Source: Bacteroidia bacterium
GTDB taxonomy: Bacteria; Bacteroidota; Bacteroidia; Bacteroidales; Azobacteroidaceae
Direction of reading: 5' to 3'
DNA length: 41,607 nt
Assembly (NCBI GenBank): GCA_025996865.1
Contig: BNTV01000033.1
Span: forward strand, 1 to 41,607
Every line of letters starts with the position of its first letter. Positions within the stretch are counted from its first letter, which is position 1. Under the pieces are notes generated by a model, which worked only from the letters and a program-made list of their open reading frames with translations, searched no databases and was not told the DNA's origin. This document shows, piece by piece, positions 31,825 through 40,117 of this stretch. Position numbers and translations under genes: made by a program.

Positions 31825-31833
31825 CATTAAAAA

Positions 31834-32982
31834 ATGACATCAATGCAAAACAGAATTCACCTTTCTATCGCCCATTTAAGCGGAAGAGAACTAAAATATA
31901 TTCAGGAAGCGTTTGATACAAATTGGGTTACAACCGTCGGACATAATCTGGATGCCTTTGAACAGGATTTAGAAACCTACTTGGGAAATCAATCTCATGC
32001 TTTAGCATTAAATTCGGGAACTGCCGCCATACATCTCGGTTTGGCTTTACTGGGAGTCGAACCGGAAGACGAAGTGATTTGTCAGAGTTTTACCTACACC
32101 GCTTCGACCAACCCCATTTATTACCTCGGAGCAAAACCGGTTTTCGTGGATAGTGAACCGGATACATGGAACATGTCGCCCGAATTTCTGGAAAAGGCAA
32201 TCGAAGACCGGATAAAAAAAACCGGCAAAAAACCGAAAGTAATCATCGTCGTGCATCTTTACGGAATGCCTGCCAAAATGGACGAGATACGCAAAATAGC
32301 CAGGAAGTATGAAATAGCCATCCTGGAAGATGCCGCCGAAGCTTTGGGTTCGATGTATAAAGGGATTCATTGCGGTACTTTCGGAGATATTGCTGCTATT
32401 TCGTTCAATGGGAATAAAATTATTACCACTTCGGGCGGAGGGGTTTTGCTGTCGAGAAACGAAGATTATGTCAAACAAGCCCGTTTCCTGGCAACCCAGG
32501 CGCGCGATGCCGCCCCGCATTACCAACATTCTCATGTAGGCTATAATTACCGGATGAGTAACGTTTTAGCCGGAATCGGCAGAGGACAAATGGAAGTTTT
32601 GTCCCAACGAGTCGAACAACGGAGAAAAATCAATCAATTTTACCAAAATCATTTATCCGATAGAGAAGGTATTACTTTCCAAACGGAACCTTCTCCGGAT
32701 TTTTATTCCAATTACTGGATCACTTCCATCGCCGTTGATCCTCTGAAAACCGGCGACATTACCCGTGAAGACCTGCGTTTGGCATTGGAAACCGCAAACA
32801 TCGAATCCCGTCCGCTTTGGAAACCCATGCATCTGCAACCGGTTTTCCGGGATCATCCTTATTATGGAAACGGGGTAAGCGAACAATTGTTCAAAAACGG
32901 TTTGTGTTTGCCTTCGGGTTCGATATTGACGGAACAGGATTTGGCCCGGGTTGTGGAAAATATACGGAAAGTGATTGTTTAA
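31834..32982 (+). CDS. PLP-dependent sugar aminotransferase (DegT/DnrJ/EryC1, PglE/PorR-like)
   Basis: A 382-residue aminotransferase that puts an amino group on a keto-sugar nucleotide. PLP Lys is K195 in SFNGNKIITTSGGG; the ILEDAAEALGS motif binds the pyridine ring, and NSGTAAIHL the phosphate. The likely substrate is the 4-keto sugar made by the WbpM/PglF-like enzyme encoded at 35222. In Porphyromonas a related gene (porR) serves A-LPS, the anchor of type IX secretion cargo; such a link here is only a possibility. Confidence 0.88.
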   Translation: MTSMQNRIHLSIAHLSGRELKYIQEAFDTNWVTTVGHNLDAFEQDLETYLGNQSHALALNSGTAAIHLGLALLGVEPEDEVICQSFTYTASTNPIYYLGAKPVFVDSEPDTWNMSPEFLEKAIEDRIKKTGKKPKVIIVVHLYGMPAKMDEIRKIARKYEIAILEDAAEALGSMYKGIHCGTFGDIAAISFNGNKIITTSGGGVLLSRNEDYVKQARFLATQARDAAPHYQHSHVGYNYRMSNVLAGIGRGQMEVLSQRVEQRRKINQFYQNHLSDREGITFQTEPSPDFYSNYWITSIAVDPLKTGDITREDLRLALETANIESRPLWKPMHLQPVFRDHPYYGNGVSEQLFKNGLCLPSGSILTEQDLARVVENIRKVIV

Positions 32983-33004
32983 ACGTAAAAAAGTATTATC
33001 TTTG
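32975..33004 (+). promoter_or_regulatory. Internal promoter before the sugar transferase gene
   Basis: -33 TTG (32975-32977), 19-bp spacer, -7 TATCTTTG (32997-33004). It overlaps the end of the aminotransferase gene and suggests a second transcription unit from 33039. Confidence 0.5.
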
Positions 33005-33038
33005 CAGCTGTTAATCAAGAAAATTATGATTACTGTTA

Positions 33039-33644
33039 ATGTATAAATACTTCCTCAAACGCCTTATTGATTTTTCCGCCGCTCTGTGCGGCCTGATTCT
33101 TCTGTCACCACTCATCGGAATTATCATTGTCCTTCTGTACTTGACCAACCGGGGGAAAGTTTTTTTCTTCCAGGACAGACCCGGGAAAGCGGGTAAAATT
33201 TTCAGAATCGTCAAGTTCAAAACCATGAACGATAAAAAAGACAGTCATGGAAATTTACTGCCCGACATGGAACGTTTGTCGAAAACCGGACGTTTTATCC
33301 GGAGCGCTTCCTTAGACGAGATTCCCCAACTGTGGAACGTACTGAAAGGAGACATGTCGCTGGTAGGTCCTCGTCCCTTATTGGTCGAATATTTTCCGTT
33401 ATACGACAAAAACCAAATCCGCCGGCATGAAGTTCGTCCCGGGATTACCGGTTTGGCGCAGGTGAATGGCCGCAACGCCATTTCATGGCAGCAGAAATTC
33501 CAGTGGGATGTTTGGTATGTAGATCATCTTTCTTTGAAATTAGACATTAAAATAATCTATAAAACGATCCTGAAAGTTTTCCGTTCGGAAGGCATTAACG
33601 CAGGACAGGCAACTACCATGGAAAGATTTACCGGAAATAGTTGA
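33039..33644 (+). CDS. Undecaprenyl-phosphate sugar-1-phosphate transferase (PglC-like)
   Basis: A 201-residue monotopic phosphoglycosyl transferase that starts a lipid-linked glycan by moving a sugar-1-phosphate onto undecaprenyl phosphate at the inner membrane. One N-terminal membrane helix (about 10-36), then FFFQDRPGKAGKIF, the FKTM motif, the catalytic SLDEIPQLWNV with its Asp-Glu pair, GDMSLVGPRPL, and RPGITGLAQVNGRN. The small size matches PglC rather than WbaP. With the PglE- and PglF-like enzymes here, the donor may be a UDP-amino-dideoxy sugar. Confidence 0.92.
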   Translation: MYKYFLKRLIDFSAALCGLILLSPLIGIIIVLLYLTNRGKVFFFQDRPGKAGKIFRIVKFKTMNDKKDSHGNLLPDMERLSKTGRFIRSASLDEIPQLWNVLKGDMSLVGPRPLLVEYFPLYDKNQIRRHEVRPGITGLAQVNGRNAISWQQKFQWDVWYVDHLSLKLDIKIIYKTILKVFRSEGINAGQATTMERFTGNS

Positions 33645-33652
33645 TTTATATT

Positions 33653-35185
33653 ATGAAAGTAATTAATTTATTCATTTTTATAGCTTTGTGGCTTACACAA
33701 TCTGTTCTTCCCGCTTTTTCCGGAAATCCGGATACAACCAACTACATCAAAGTCGGGTACAAACTTGAGATGTTCGGTTCGGCAGCCTATCAATCTACAA
33801 CTCCATTCCTGATGCACAGCAATACCTACGGAACCGTTCCGCTTGATGCAAATAACGGCGGCTTGCGCGGAGGCGTAAACGGTTTTTACCGGTTTAATCC
33901 AAATCTAAGTCTGGAAGCCGGCGTGGATTACTTGGTTCGAAACACAGATGGGATTAATTACAACCGGGGGAAAATAAATCCCTGTTTCCAGCAGTTATAT
34001 CTTTCTCTCGATTTTCATGCCTTCCGGCTAAAATTCGGAAGCAAAGAAGATTATCACTCCATACTCGACCCGGCATTGAGTTCCGGCGACGGGATGCTTT
34101 CCACCAATGCCCGTCCCATTCCCGAAATAAATTTAAGCATACCCGAATTTACGGCGGTTCCTTTTACCCGTGGGTATTTACAGGTAAAAGGCGATTTTGC
34201 CGCAGGAAAATTTATGGACGACAAATATGTTTTGTCTTTAGTAAATGAAAAATCATCTTATGTGCAAAGGCGTTTACTGCATCACAAATCGGTTTACCTG
34301 ATGCTGAAAAAAACGCAGGCTCAGTCTTTTTTCCTGATTTTGGGCGGTGAAGATTACGCTCAATGGGGTGGATGGCATTCAAAGCTTGGGGATCAACCCC
34401 AAACTCTTTCCGATTTTTGGCGGATAATTAAAGGCTCGGAAGGGGATGACCGTGCAACTGTGAGTGACCAAATCAATGTATTGGGCGACCACTTGGGAAC
34501 GTACAGCCTCAAGACCGGTTATACACATTCGGATTGGGAACTGTCTGTCTATAAGCAACATTTTTTTACAGACAAATCGGGGATGGAGTTCGCCAACTGG
34601 CGAGATGGAATCTGGGGAATTGAATGTACTCTCCCTTTACCCTATCTGAAAAAATGGGTTTTTGAGCATTTCAATTCGACGAACCAAAGCGGCCCTTTCC
34701 ACTTCCCGTTTTCCATTCCGGGCCGGCCTGATTTGAAAACACGCTACGGAGGGGGCGACAGTTATTACAACCACGGTTTATACAACACGGGCTGGTCTTA
34801 TTTTGGCCGGGCAATCGGCAATCCCTTGATTACTTCTCCGGAATACAATACCAATGGCAGCTTAGGCTTCAATGATACCCGCATCAAAGCTTATCATGCA
34901 GGAATCAATGGAAATATTTCCTCCAATTTATCATACAGATTCATCGCTTCTTATACAGAAGGTTATGGTACTCATGGAAATCCTTATTTAAAGAAAAAAC
35001 AAAGCTTTTCAAATTTATTGGAGTGTAATTATGTGTACCCAAAATGGGGAAACTGGACATTCACTATTCAATTCGCCGCTGATTCCGGAGATATATACAC
35101 GAATAATCTGGGTTTTTTGCTAAAAATTGAAAAAAACGGCAATTTTCAACTAAAAAATAATACTTATAATGAAAAAAATTATTAA
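33653..35185 (+). CDS. Capsule assembly Wzi family outer-membrane protein
   Basis: About 510 residues with a signal peptide (MKVINLFIFIALWLTQ). The rest is an outer-membrane beta barrel of the Wzi family: GGLRGGVNGFYRFNPNL, LKFGSKEDYHS, PEINLSIPEF, and a regular alternation of aromatic and polar residues. Wzi holds capsular polysaccharide on the surface. The ATG at 33653 is used in preference to the in-frame TTG at 33641, which overlaps the transferase stop. The promoter box of the next gene lies within its last codons. Confidence 0.85.
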   Translation: MKVINLFIFIALWLTQSVLPAFSGNPDTTNYIKVGYKLEMFGSAAYQSTTPFLMHSNTYGTVPLDANNGGLRGGVNGFYRFNPNLSLEAGVDYLVRNTDGINYNRGKINPCFQQLYLSLDFHAFRLKFGSKEDYHSILDPALSSGDGMLSTNARPIPEINLSIPEFTAVPFTRGYLQVKGDFAAGKFMDDKYVLSLVNEKSSYVQRRLLHHKSVYLMLKKTQAQSFFLILGGEDYAQWGGWHSKLGDQPQTLSDFWRIIKGSEGDDRATVSDQINVLGDHLGTYSLKTGYTHSDWELSVYKQHFFTDKSGMEFANWRDGIWGIECTLPLPYLKKWVFEHFNSTNQSGPFHFPFSIPGRPDLKTRYGGGDSYYNHGLYNTGWSYFGRAIGNPLITSPEYNTNGSLGFNDTRIKAYHAGINGNISSNLSYRFIASYTEGYGTHGNPYLKKKQSFSNLLECNYVYPKWGNWTFTIQFAADSGDIYTNNLGFLLKIEKNGNFQLKNNTYNEKNY

Positions 35186-35190
35186 CTTTG
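35183..35190 (+). promoter_or_regulatory. -7 promoter box before the dehydratase gene
   Basis: TAACTTTG, a TAnnTTTG match, 31 bases before the ATG at 35222 and overlapping the stop of the Wzi gene. Confidence 0.45.
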
Positions 35191-35221
35191 CACGCAAATA
35201 ATCAATAATTGAAACACAAGG

Positions 35222-37138
35222 ATGATAGAGCATTTTTTGAAACTATTCCCGAAACTGAGGACGTTTCCTCATTTGCCGAGAAAGATTATTTTTCTTTTTG
35301 ATCTTTTTTCTGCTTTGTTTGCTTTTTTGCTTACAACTTTTATTTATGTGGAATTAACGTCAATTCCAATTAATTGGAACCGCTTTTTGGAGAAAGCATT
35401 GATATGTGTGGGGATTACAGGTTTGTCTTTTTTTGCTTTTAAAACCTATTCCGGCCTTTTGCGTTATTCTACTTTTAAAGACGCCTTGCGGATATGGTTT
35501 GCTATATTTTGCGCTAATGTTATATTAGCGATTATTTATTTTATCGCTTATCAAAGATTTTTTATTACATTATCCATTTTTTTCATTAATTTTTTGCTGA
35601 CATTTATTTTCATTTTCTCTTTCAGAATGTTGGTTCGCGTGATCTTCGATTATGTAAACAGAATTCACGATAATAGAATCAAAATGTCGCCCATGCTGGT
35701 TTATGGCGTAGAACCATCAAACATCAATTTAGCTAAAATGATTGAGACCGGTGATAATTCCAATTATAAGATTATCGGCTTTATTTCGACATCCAATATT
35801 TCCCATCAGAAAATAATGGGTAAACCGATTTATTACAAAGATGTTTTTTACAATAACATCCATAAATTCAATCAGGTCAAAGCGATTCTTATCCAGCCGG
35901 AAGATATAAACCGACTTGAGAAACAAGTACTTGCGGAAATTTGTTATCAAAATAAAATCGAATTGATGGCGGCTCCGTCCATACAAAAATGGAAAAGCGA
36001 CAGGAATGAAATAAACAATTTCAATATTGAAGATTTGCTGGGACGCGCTCCCATTGAAATTGATACCGACACCATCCGAAAAAATCTGGAAGGGAAAAGA
36101 GCGCTGGTCACAGGCGCCGCCGGTTCTATCGGAAGTGAAATTGTCCGCCAGCTCTGCCAATTTAATTTAGAGTTGTTAATACTCTGCGATATTGCAGAAA
36201 CTCCGCTTCACCAATTGGGTTTGAACTTAAAAGAGGCTTTTCCTGATGTGAAATTTGTATCTATTATTGCCGATGTCCGGAATAAGGGCAAAATGGAACA
36301 CATTTTCTCAGCCTATAACCCCCATTGTGTCTATCATGCAGCAGCTTACAAACACGTTCCCATGATGGAAAATCATCCGGGCGAAGCCATTCTGACCAAT
36401 GTATTAGGTTCTAAAAACGTAGCGGATATGGCTTTGGCTTACGGCGCTGAAAATTTTGTAATGATTTCAACCGACAAAGCCGTCAATCCCAGCAATGTAA
36501 TGGGCGCTTCCAAACGAATTGCGGAAATTTATATTCAGGCTTTATTCGGTCATTTGGAAAAAGAAAATACTGAAAATTCACCTTCAACCCGGTTTATTAC
36601 CACCCGGTTCGGAAATGTATTGGGTTCAAACGGCTCAGTAATTCCTATATTTGAAAAACAAATCAAAGAAGGCGGCCCGGTAACGGTAACCGATCCCGAT
36701 ATTATCCGTTATTTCATGACGATTCCCGAAGCTTGCAGCTTGGTACTCGAAGCCGGTAATTTCGGAAAAGGCGGGGAAATTTTCATCTTCGACATGGGCG
36801 AACCGGTCAAGATAAAGGATATGGCTGAGGAAATGATTCGTTTGTCAGGCTTTAAACCGTATGAAGAAATTAATATTGTATTCACAGGCCTCCGCCCCGG
36901 AGAAAAACTCTACGAAGAACTATTGTACGATAAAGAAACCCATAACCCAACTCATAATAAAAAAATTATGGTTGCAAACGTATGTAAACAGGATATTAAG
37001 AAAATATCACCCTTGTTAAACCAACTGATTGAAATTTCATACTCTTGCGACAATATGAAAATCGTAAAAATCATGAAACAAATCGTACCGGAATTTGTCA
37101 GTATCAATTCGGAGTTTGAGGTATTGGATGAGCACTAA
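35222..37138 (+). CDS. Membrane-bound nucleotide-sugar 4,6-dehydratase (WbpM/PglF/CapD family)
   Basis: A 638-residue enzyme that converts UDP-GlcNAc to a 4-keto-6-deoxy sugar. Four N-terminal membrane helices (about 20-135), a CoA-binding-like Rossmann domain (about 155-260), then the SDR catalytic domain with TGAAGSIGSE from 297, MISTDKAVNPSNVMGASKR (from 414) holding the S-M-K type catalytic residues, and TTRFGNVLGSNGSVIP. Its product is the expected substrate of the aminotransferase at 31834. Own promoter box at 35183. Confidence 0.92.
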   Translation: MIEHFLKLFPKLRTFPHLPRKIIFLFDLFSALFAFLLTTFIYVELTSIPINWNRFLEKALICVGITGLSFFAFKTYSGLLRYSTFKDALRIWFAIFCANVILAIIYFIAYQRFFITLSIFFINFLLTFIFIFSFRMLVRVIFDYVNRIHDNRIKMSPMLVYGVEPSNINLAKMIETGDNSNYKIIGFISTSNISHQKIMGKPIYYKDVFYNNIHKFNQVKAILIQPEDINRLEKQVLAEICYQNKIELMAAPSIQKWKSDRNEINNFNIEDLLGRAPIEIDTDTIRKNLEGKRALVTGAAGSIGSEIVRQLCQFNLELLILCDIAETPLHQLGLNLKEAFPDVKFVSIIADVRNKGKMEHIFSAYNPHCVYHAAAYKHVPMMENHPGEAILTNVLGSKNVADMALAYGAENFVMISTDKAVNPSNVMGASKRIAEIYIQALFGHLEKENTENSPSTRFITTRFGNVLGSNGSVIPIFEKQIKEGGPVTVTDPDIIRYFMTIPEACSLVLEAGNFGKGGEIFIFDMGEPVKIKDMAEEMIRLSGFKPYEEINIVFTGLRPGEKLYEELLYDKETHNPTHNKKIMVANVCKQDIKKISPLLNQLIEISYSCDNMKIVKIMKQIVPEFVSINSEFEVLDEH

Positions 37139-37429
37139 TTTTTTTTATTATATATATGTATAACTACTTTTCGAGGTAATCAAAACAAATTTTTAGGTTT
37201 TCGCAAATACCCTATAAAATAGCAAATCCCGCTTACTGAAAACGAAGAAGCGGAAGTTCCCGAAAGTTATAAGTGTCCGTTTTTGGAAAAATTGAATTAT
37301 GTAAGAGTTGTAATATGCGTAAACCAAAACGATAATTGCAGTATAACTGCGTTTTATATCAAAAAATGATGTTTTTTGCAGATGTAACGTAAAAAAACTG
37401 TATCTTTGCACTTATAAATAATTTTCAAA
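37139..37429. other. AT-rich intergenic region before the AbiE locus
   Basis: I see no coding sequence apart from the promoter of the AbiEi gene (37375-37408). It begins with a TA-rich run that may be a weak terminator for the dehydratase gene. Confidence 0.4.
37375..37408 (+). promoter_or_regulatory. Promoter of the AbiE locus
   Basis: -33 TTTG (37375-37378), 22-bp spacer, -7 TATCTTTG (37401-37408), 21 bases before the ATG. Confidence 0.5.
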
Positions 37430-38251
37430 ATGGAGCAATATAGTAAAGTTAGGTATTGGATTGAAGATCTGCCGAAAAGAGGCAAAATTGTATTTTCGCA
37501 GCAAGAAGTAGAGAAACAATTTCCTGATTTGTCGCTTGCAAACATACGAAATTCATTGTATAGACTTGTGGCAAAAAAGAAAATACAGTCTGTTTGGCAT
37601 GGTTTTTTTGTAATCGTGCCTGTTGAGTATGGCTTAAAAGGGATTGTTCCGCCGATAGAATATATCGACCAACTAATGAAGCATTTAGGGAAAGAATATT
37701 ATATTGCTTTATTGAGTGCGGCGGCTTTGCAAGGGGCTTCACACCAACAGCCGCAAGAATTTACGGTTATTACCAATTCCGGCAATCTTCGCGACAAACA
37801 AAAGAAAGATGTAAAAATTAATTTTGTTACGAAGAAAAATATCCCGACAAAATATCTCACTAATCTAATGACAAGCAGCGGATATGTGAATATATCCATA
37901 CCTGAATTAACGGCTTTTGATTTAATTAATTATAAAAAAAATACAGGAGGATTAAATCGAGTTGCAACCGTTTTGAATGAATTGGCTGAAACGATGAATT
38001 TTGACAATTTAGAGGCAGTTTTTTTTAAATTATTTAATAGCCAAGCCATACAGCGTCTGGGTTATCTGCTTGACTTATTAGGATACGAAAAATTGGCTGA
38101 CACATTAGAACAAAAAGCGAAACAGACAGGTATAAAATTTAAAAAATGTCCCTTGTCGTTGGCATCTAAAAAATTAGAATTATCTGAATATAAGACAGAT
38201 AATAAATGGAAAATAATTATTAACGAAGAAATAGAAATTGACGAGTTATGA
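37430..38251 (+). CDS. Type IV toxin-antitoxin AbiEi family antitoxin
   Basis: A 273-residue AbiEi-type antitoxin. An N-terminal winged-helix region (residues about 15-60: FSQQEVEKQFPDLSLANIRN, LYRLVAKKKIQSVWHGFFVI) probably binds its own promoter. The middle domain has the AbiEi marks YYIALLSAAALQGASHQQPQ and PELTAFDLINYKKNTGGLNR. AbiE is an abortive-infection system; the antitoxin counteracts the nucleotidyltransferase toxin and represses the operon. Its stop overlaps the toxin start by four bases (ATGA), but that toxin is broken. Confidence 0.88.
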   Translation: MEQYSKVRYWIEDLPKRGKIVFSQQEVEKQFPDLSLANIRNSLYRLVAKKKIQSVWHGFFVIVPVEYGLKGIVPPIEYIDQLMKHLGKEYYIALLSAAALQGASHQQPQEFTVITNSGNLRDKQKKDVKINFVTKKNIPTKYLTNLMTSSGYVNISIPELTAFDLINYKKNTGGLNRVATVLNELAETMNFDNLEAVFFKLFNSQAIQRLGYLLDLLGYEKLADTLEQKAKQTGIKFKKCPLSLASKKLELSEYKTDNKWKIIINEEIEIDEL

Positions 38252-38511
38252 TACCAAAAAATGCCATTTCAGAATGGACGAATACAGTTCCTTGGATTGA
38301 TATTAACAATGTGGTAAAATGTTATCGCGACTATATTTCTTTTTCCGATGGGGAATCGCCATCGAAAGCGGTGTATTTGGCAAATATGGAAGAGAAGATG
38401 CAGGAAGAAATCTTTTTGAATGATACGCAGGGGTTGCTTCGTCCGAGTTTGGGTTTTGAGCCGCAGGGGGCGTGGGAGGTGGTAAAAGAGGGATTGATAG
38501 AAAAATTATAA
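38248..38511 (+). pseudogene. AbiEii nucleotidyltransferase toxin with internal deletion
   Basis: 87 residues where about 250-300 are expected. The first 17 or so (MIPKNAISEWTNTVPW) are the typical AbiEii N-terminus. The rest, from about VVKCYRDYISFSDG to GAWEVVKEGLIEKL, resembles the C-terminal end of AbiEii, including LLRPSLGFEPQGAWE. The nucleotidyltransferase core in between is missing, and the join is in frame. The product cannot be an active toxin. It overlaps the antitoxin gene by four bases, so the operon is otherwise intact. Confidence 0.75.
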
Positions 38512-38791
38512 AACTAAAATAGCTAATTGTCTTTGTTTCTTCTTACCGCCACCATACTTGTCCAACAATTTCATATTCTCAATTTTTGAATAATTTTGCA
38601 TGTTATTAAATAATGTTTTAATTTTGTCGTGAGTTATTTGAAAAACAATGGAAAAACGCAGCAAACAAAAGTAATTCGCTCATTTCTATATCGTTACCCA
38701 TTCATACTTCTCTTTCGGGTAAAATTGTGTTTTTTAGAGGATTGTACGGAAATTTTTCGTACTTTTGCAAAATAAATTCTAATTACTTTCT
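38512..38791. other. Intergenic region after the AbiE locus
   Basis: No convincing gene. On the minus strand a 31-residue frame (MQNYSKIENMKLLDKYGGGK and on) ends about 38512, and another frame begins near 38703 (MGNDIEMSELLLFAAFF). They may be parts of one decayed small gene, but no family is recognised. The ugd promoter lies at 38760. Confidence 0.3.
38760..38767 (+). promoter_or_regulatory. -7 promoter box of the UDP-glucose dehydrogenase gene
   Basis: TACTTTTG, a TAnnTTTG match, 24 bases before the ATG at 38792; ttg at 38742-38744 is a possible but closely spaced -33. Confidence 0.45.
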
Positions 38792-40099
38792 ATGAATATA
38801 GCAATTGTTGGCACCGGCTATGTCGGTTTAGTTACAGGAACCTGTTTCTCCGAAATGGGTATTAACGTAACGTGCGTGGACGTGGATTCCGCTAAGATAC
38901 AAAATCTCAATCAAGGAATTATTCCTATTTACGAACCCGGTTTGGAAGACTTGGTAACAAAAAATTTCAAAGCCGGAAGATTAAAATTTACAACTGATTT
39001 GACATCTTGTTTAGAGGATGTTGAAGTGCTTTTCAATGCGGTAGGAACTCCACCCGACGAAGACGGAAGCGCTGATTTGCGTTATGTATTGGATGTAGCA
39101 CGCACCATTGGACAAAATATTAACAAATATCTTTTAGTCGTCACTAAAAGTACAGTGCCTGTCGGTACTGCCGCCAAAGTAAAAGCCGTGATTCAGGAAG
39201 AATTGGACAAAAGAGGCGCAGCCATTTCTTTCGATGTAGCTTCCAATCCCGAATTTCTAAAAGAAGGAGCGGCTATCACAGACTTTATGGGTCCCGACCG
39301 GGTTGTTGTCGGTACGGAAAGTGAAAAGGCGAAAAATTTGATGGAACGTTTATACAAACCTTTCACCCTGAATCATTACCGGATGATATTCACCGATATT
39401 CCTTCGGCTGAAATGATCAAATACGCTGCCAATGCCATGCTGGCCACCCGGATTTCTTTCATGAACGATATAGCCAATCTCTGCCAATTGGTTGGCGCAG
39501 ACGTAAATATGGTTCGTAGCGGAATAGGTTCGGATTCGCGGATAGGGAGTAAATTCCTGTATCCCGGATGCGGTTATGGCGGTTCCTGTTTTCCGAAAGA
39601 CGTAAAAGCCTTGATAAAAACCGCTGCTCAGAATGGTTATGAAATGCAGGTGCTGAAAGCCGTGGAAGCGGTAAACGAAAATCAAAAATTCATTCTATTC
39701 AAGAAATTACAAAAAATATTCAACAACGATCTTTCGGGAAAAACCATTGCTTTGTGGGGATTGGCTTTCAAACCGGAAACCGACGATATGCGAGATGCGC
39801 CGTCATTGGTTGCAATTGATTCGCTCCTGAAAGCCGGTTGCAACATCCGGGTTTATGACCCCGTAGCAATGAACGAAAGTAAACGGAGATTGGGCGATAA
39901 GGTGATTTATGCACGCGACATGTACGATGCGGTTTTGGACGCAGACGCCTTATTGCTTTTGACCGAATGGAAAGAATTTCGCCTGCCGGCTTGGGAAGTT
40001 TTGAAAAAAGTGATGAAAAATCCGGTAATCGTTGATGGACGAAATATTTACGATAAAAACGAAATGAAAGCCAATGGCTTTACTTACGAAAACATTTGA
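38792..40099 (+). CDS. ugd: UDP-glucose 6-dehydrogenase
   Basis: A 435-residue enzyme that oxidises UDP-glucose to UDP-glucuronate with two NAD. Rossmann motif MNIAIVGTGYVGLVTGTCFS at the start; EPGLEDLV; catalytic cysteine C266 in YGGSCFPKDVKAL; WGLAFKPETDDMRDAPS in the C-terminal domain. These are the motifs of true UDP-glucose dehydrogenase and differ from the TviB-like paralog at 29506. Its product would feed the epimerase at 30805. It has its own promoter box. Confidence 0.93.
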   Translation: MNIAIVGTGYVGLVTGTCFSEMGINVTCVDVDSAKIQNLNQGIIPIYEPGLEDLVTKNFKAGRLKFTTDLTSCLEDVEVLFNAVGTPPDEDGSADLRYVLDVARTIGQNINKYLLVVTKSTVPVGTAAKVKAVIQEELDKRGAAISFDVASNPEFLKEGAAITDFMGPDRVVVGTESEKAKNLMERLYKPFTLNHYRMIFTDIPSAEMIKYAANAMLATRISFMNDIANLCQLVGADVNMVRSGIGSDSRIGSKFLYPGCGYGGSCFPKDVKALIKTAAQNGYEMQVLKAVEAVNENQKFILFKKLQKIFNNDLSGKTIALWGLAFKPETDDMRDAPSLVAIDSLLKAGCNIRVYDPVAMNESKRRLGDKVIYARDMYDAVLDADALLLLTEWKEFRLPAWEVLKKVMKNPVIVDGRNIYDKNEMKANGFTYENI

Positions 40100-40117
40100 A
40101 TTAATTTTATTTCTATT

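Noticed and set aside
38512..38720. A small minus-strand gene after the AbiE locus
   Set aside because: Two short protein-like frames could be one frameshifted gene, but neither resembles a family I recognise and no promoter box is seen.
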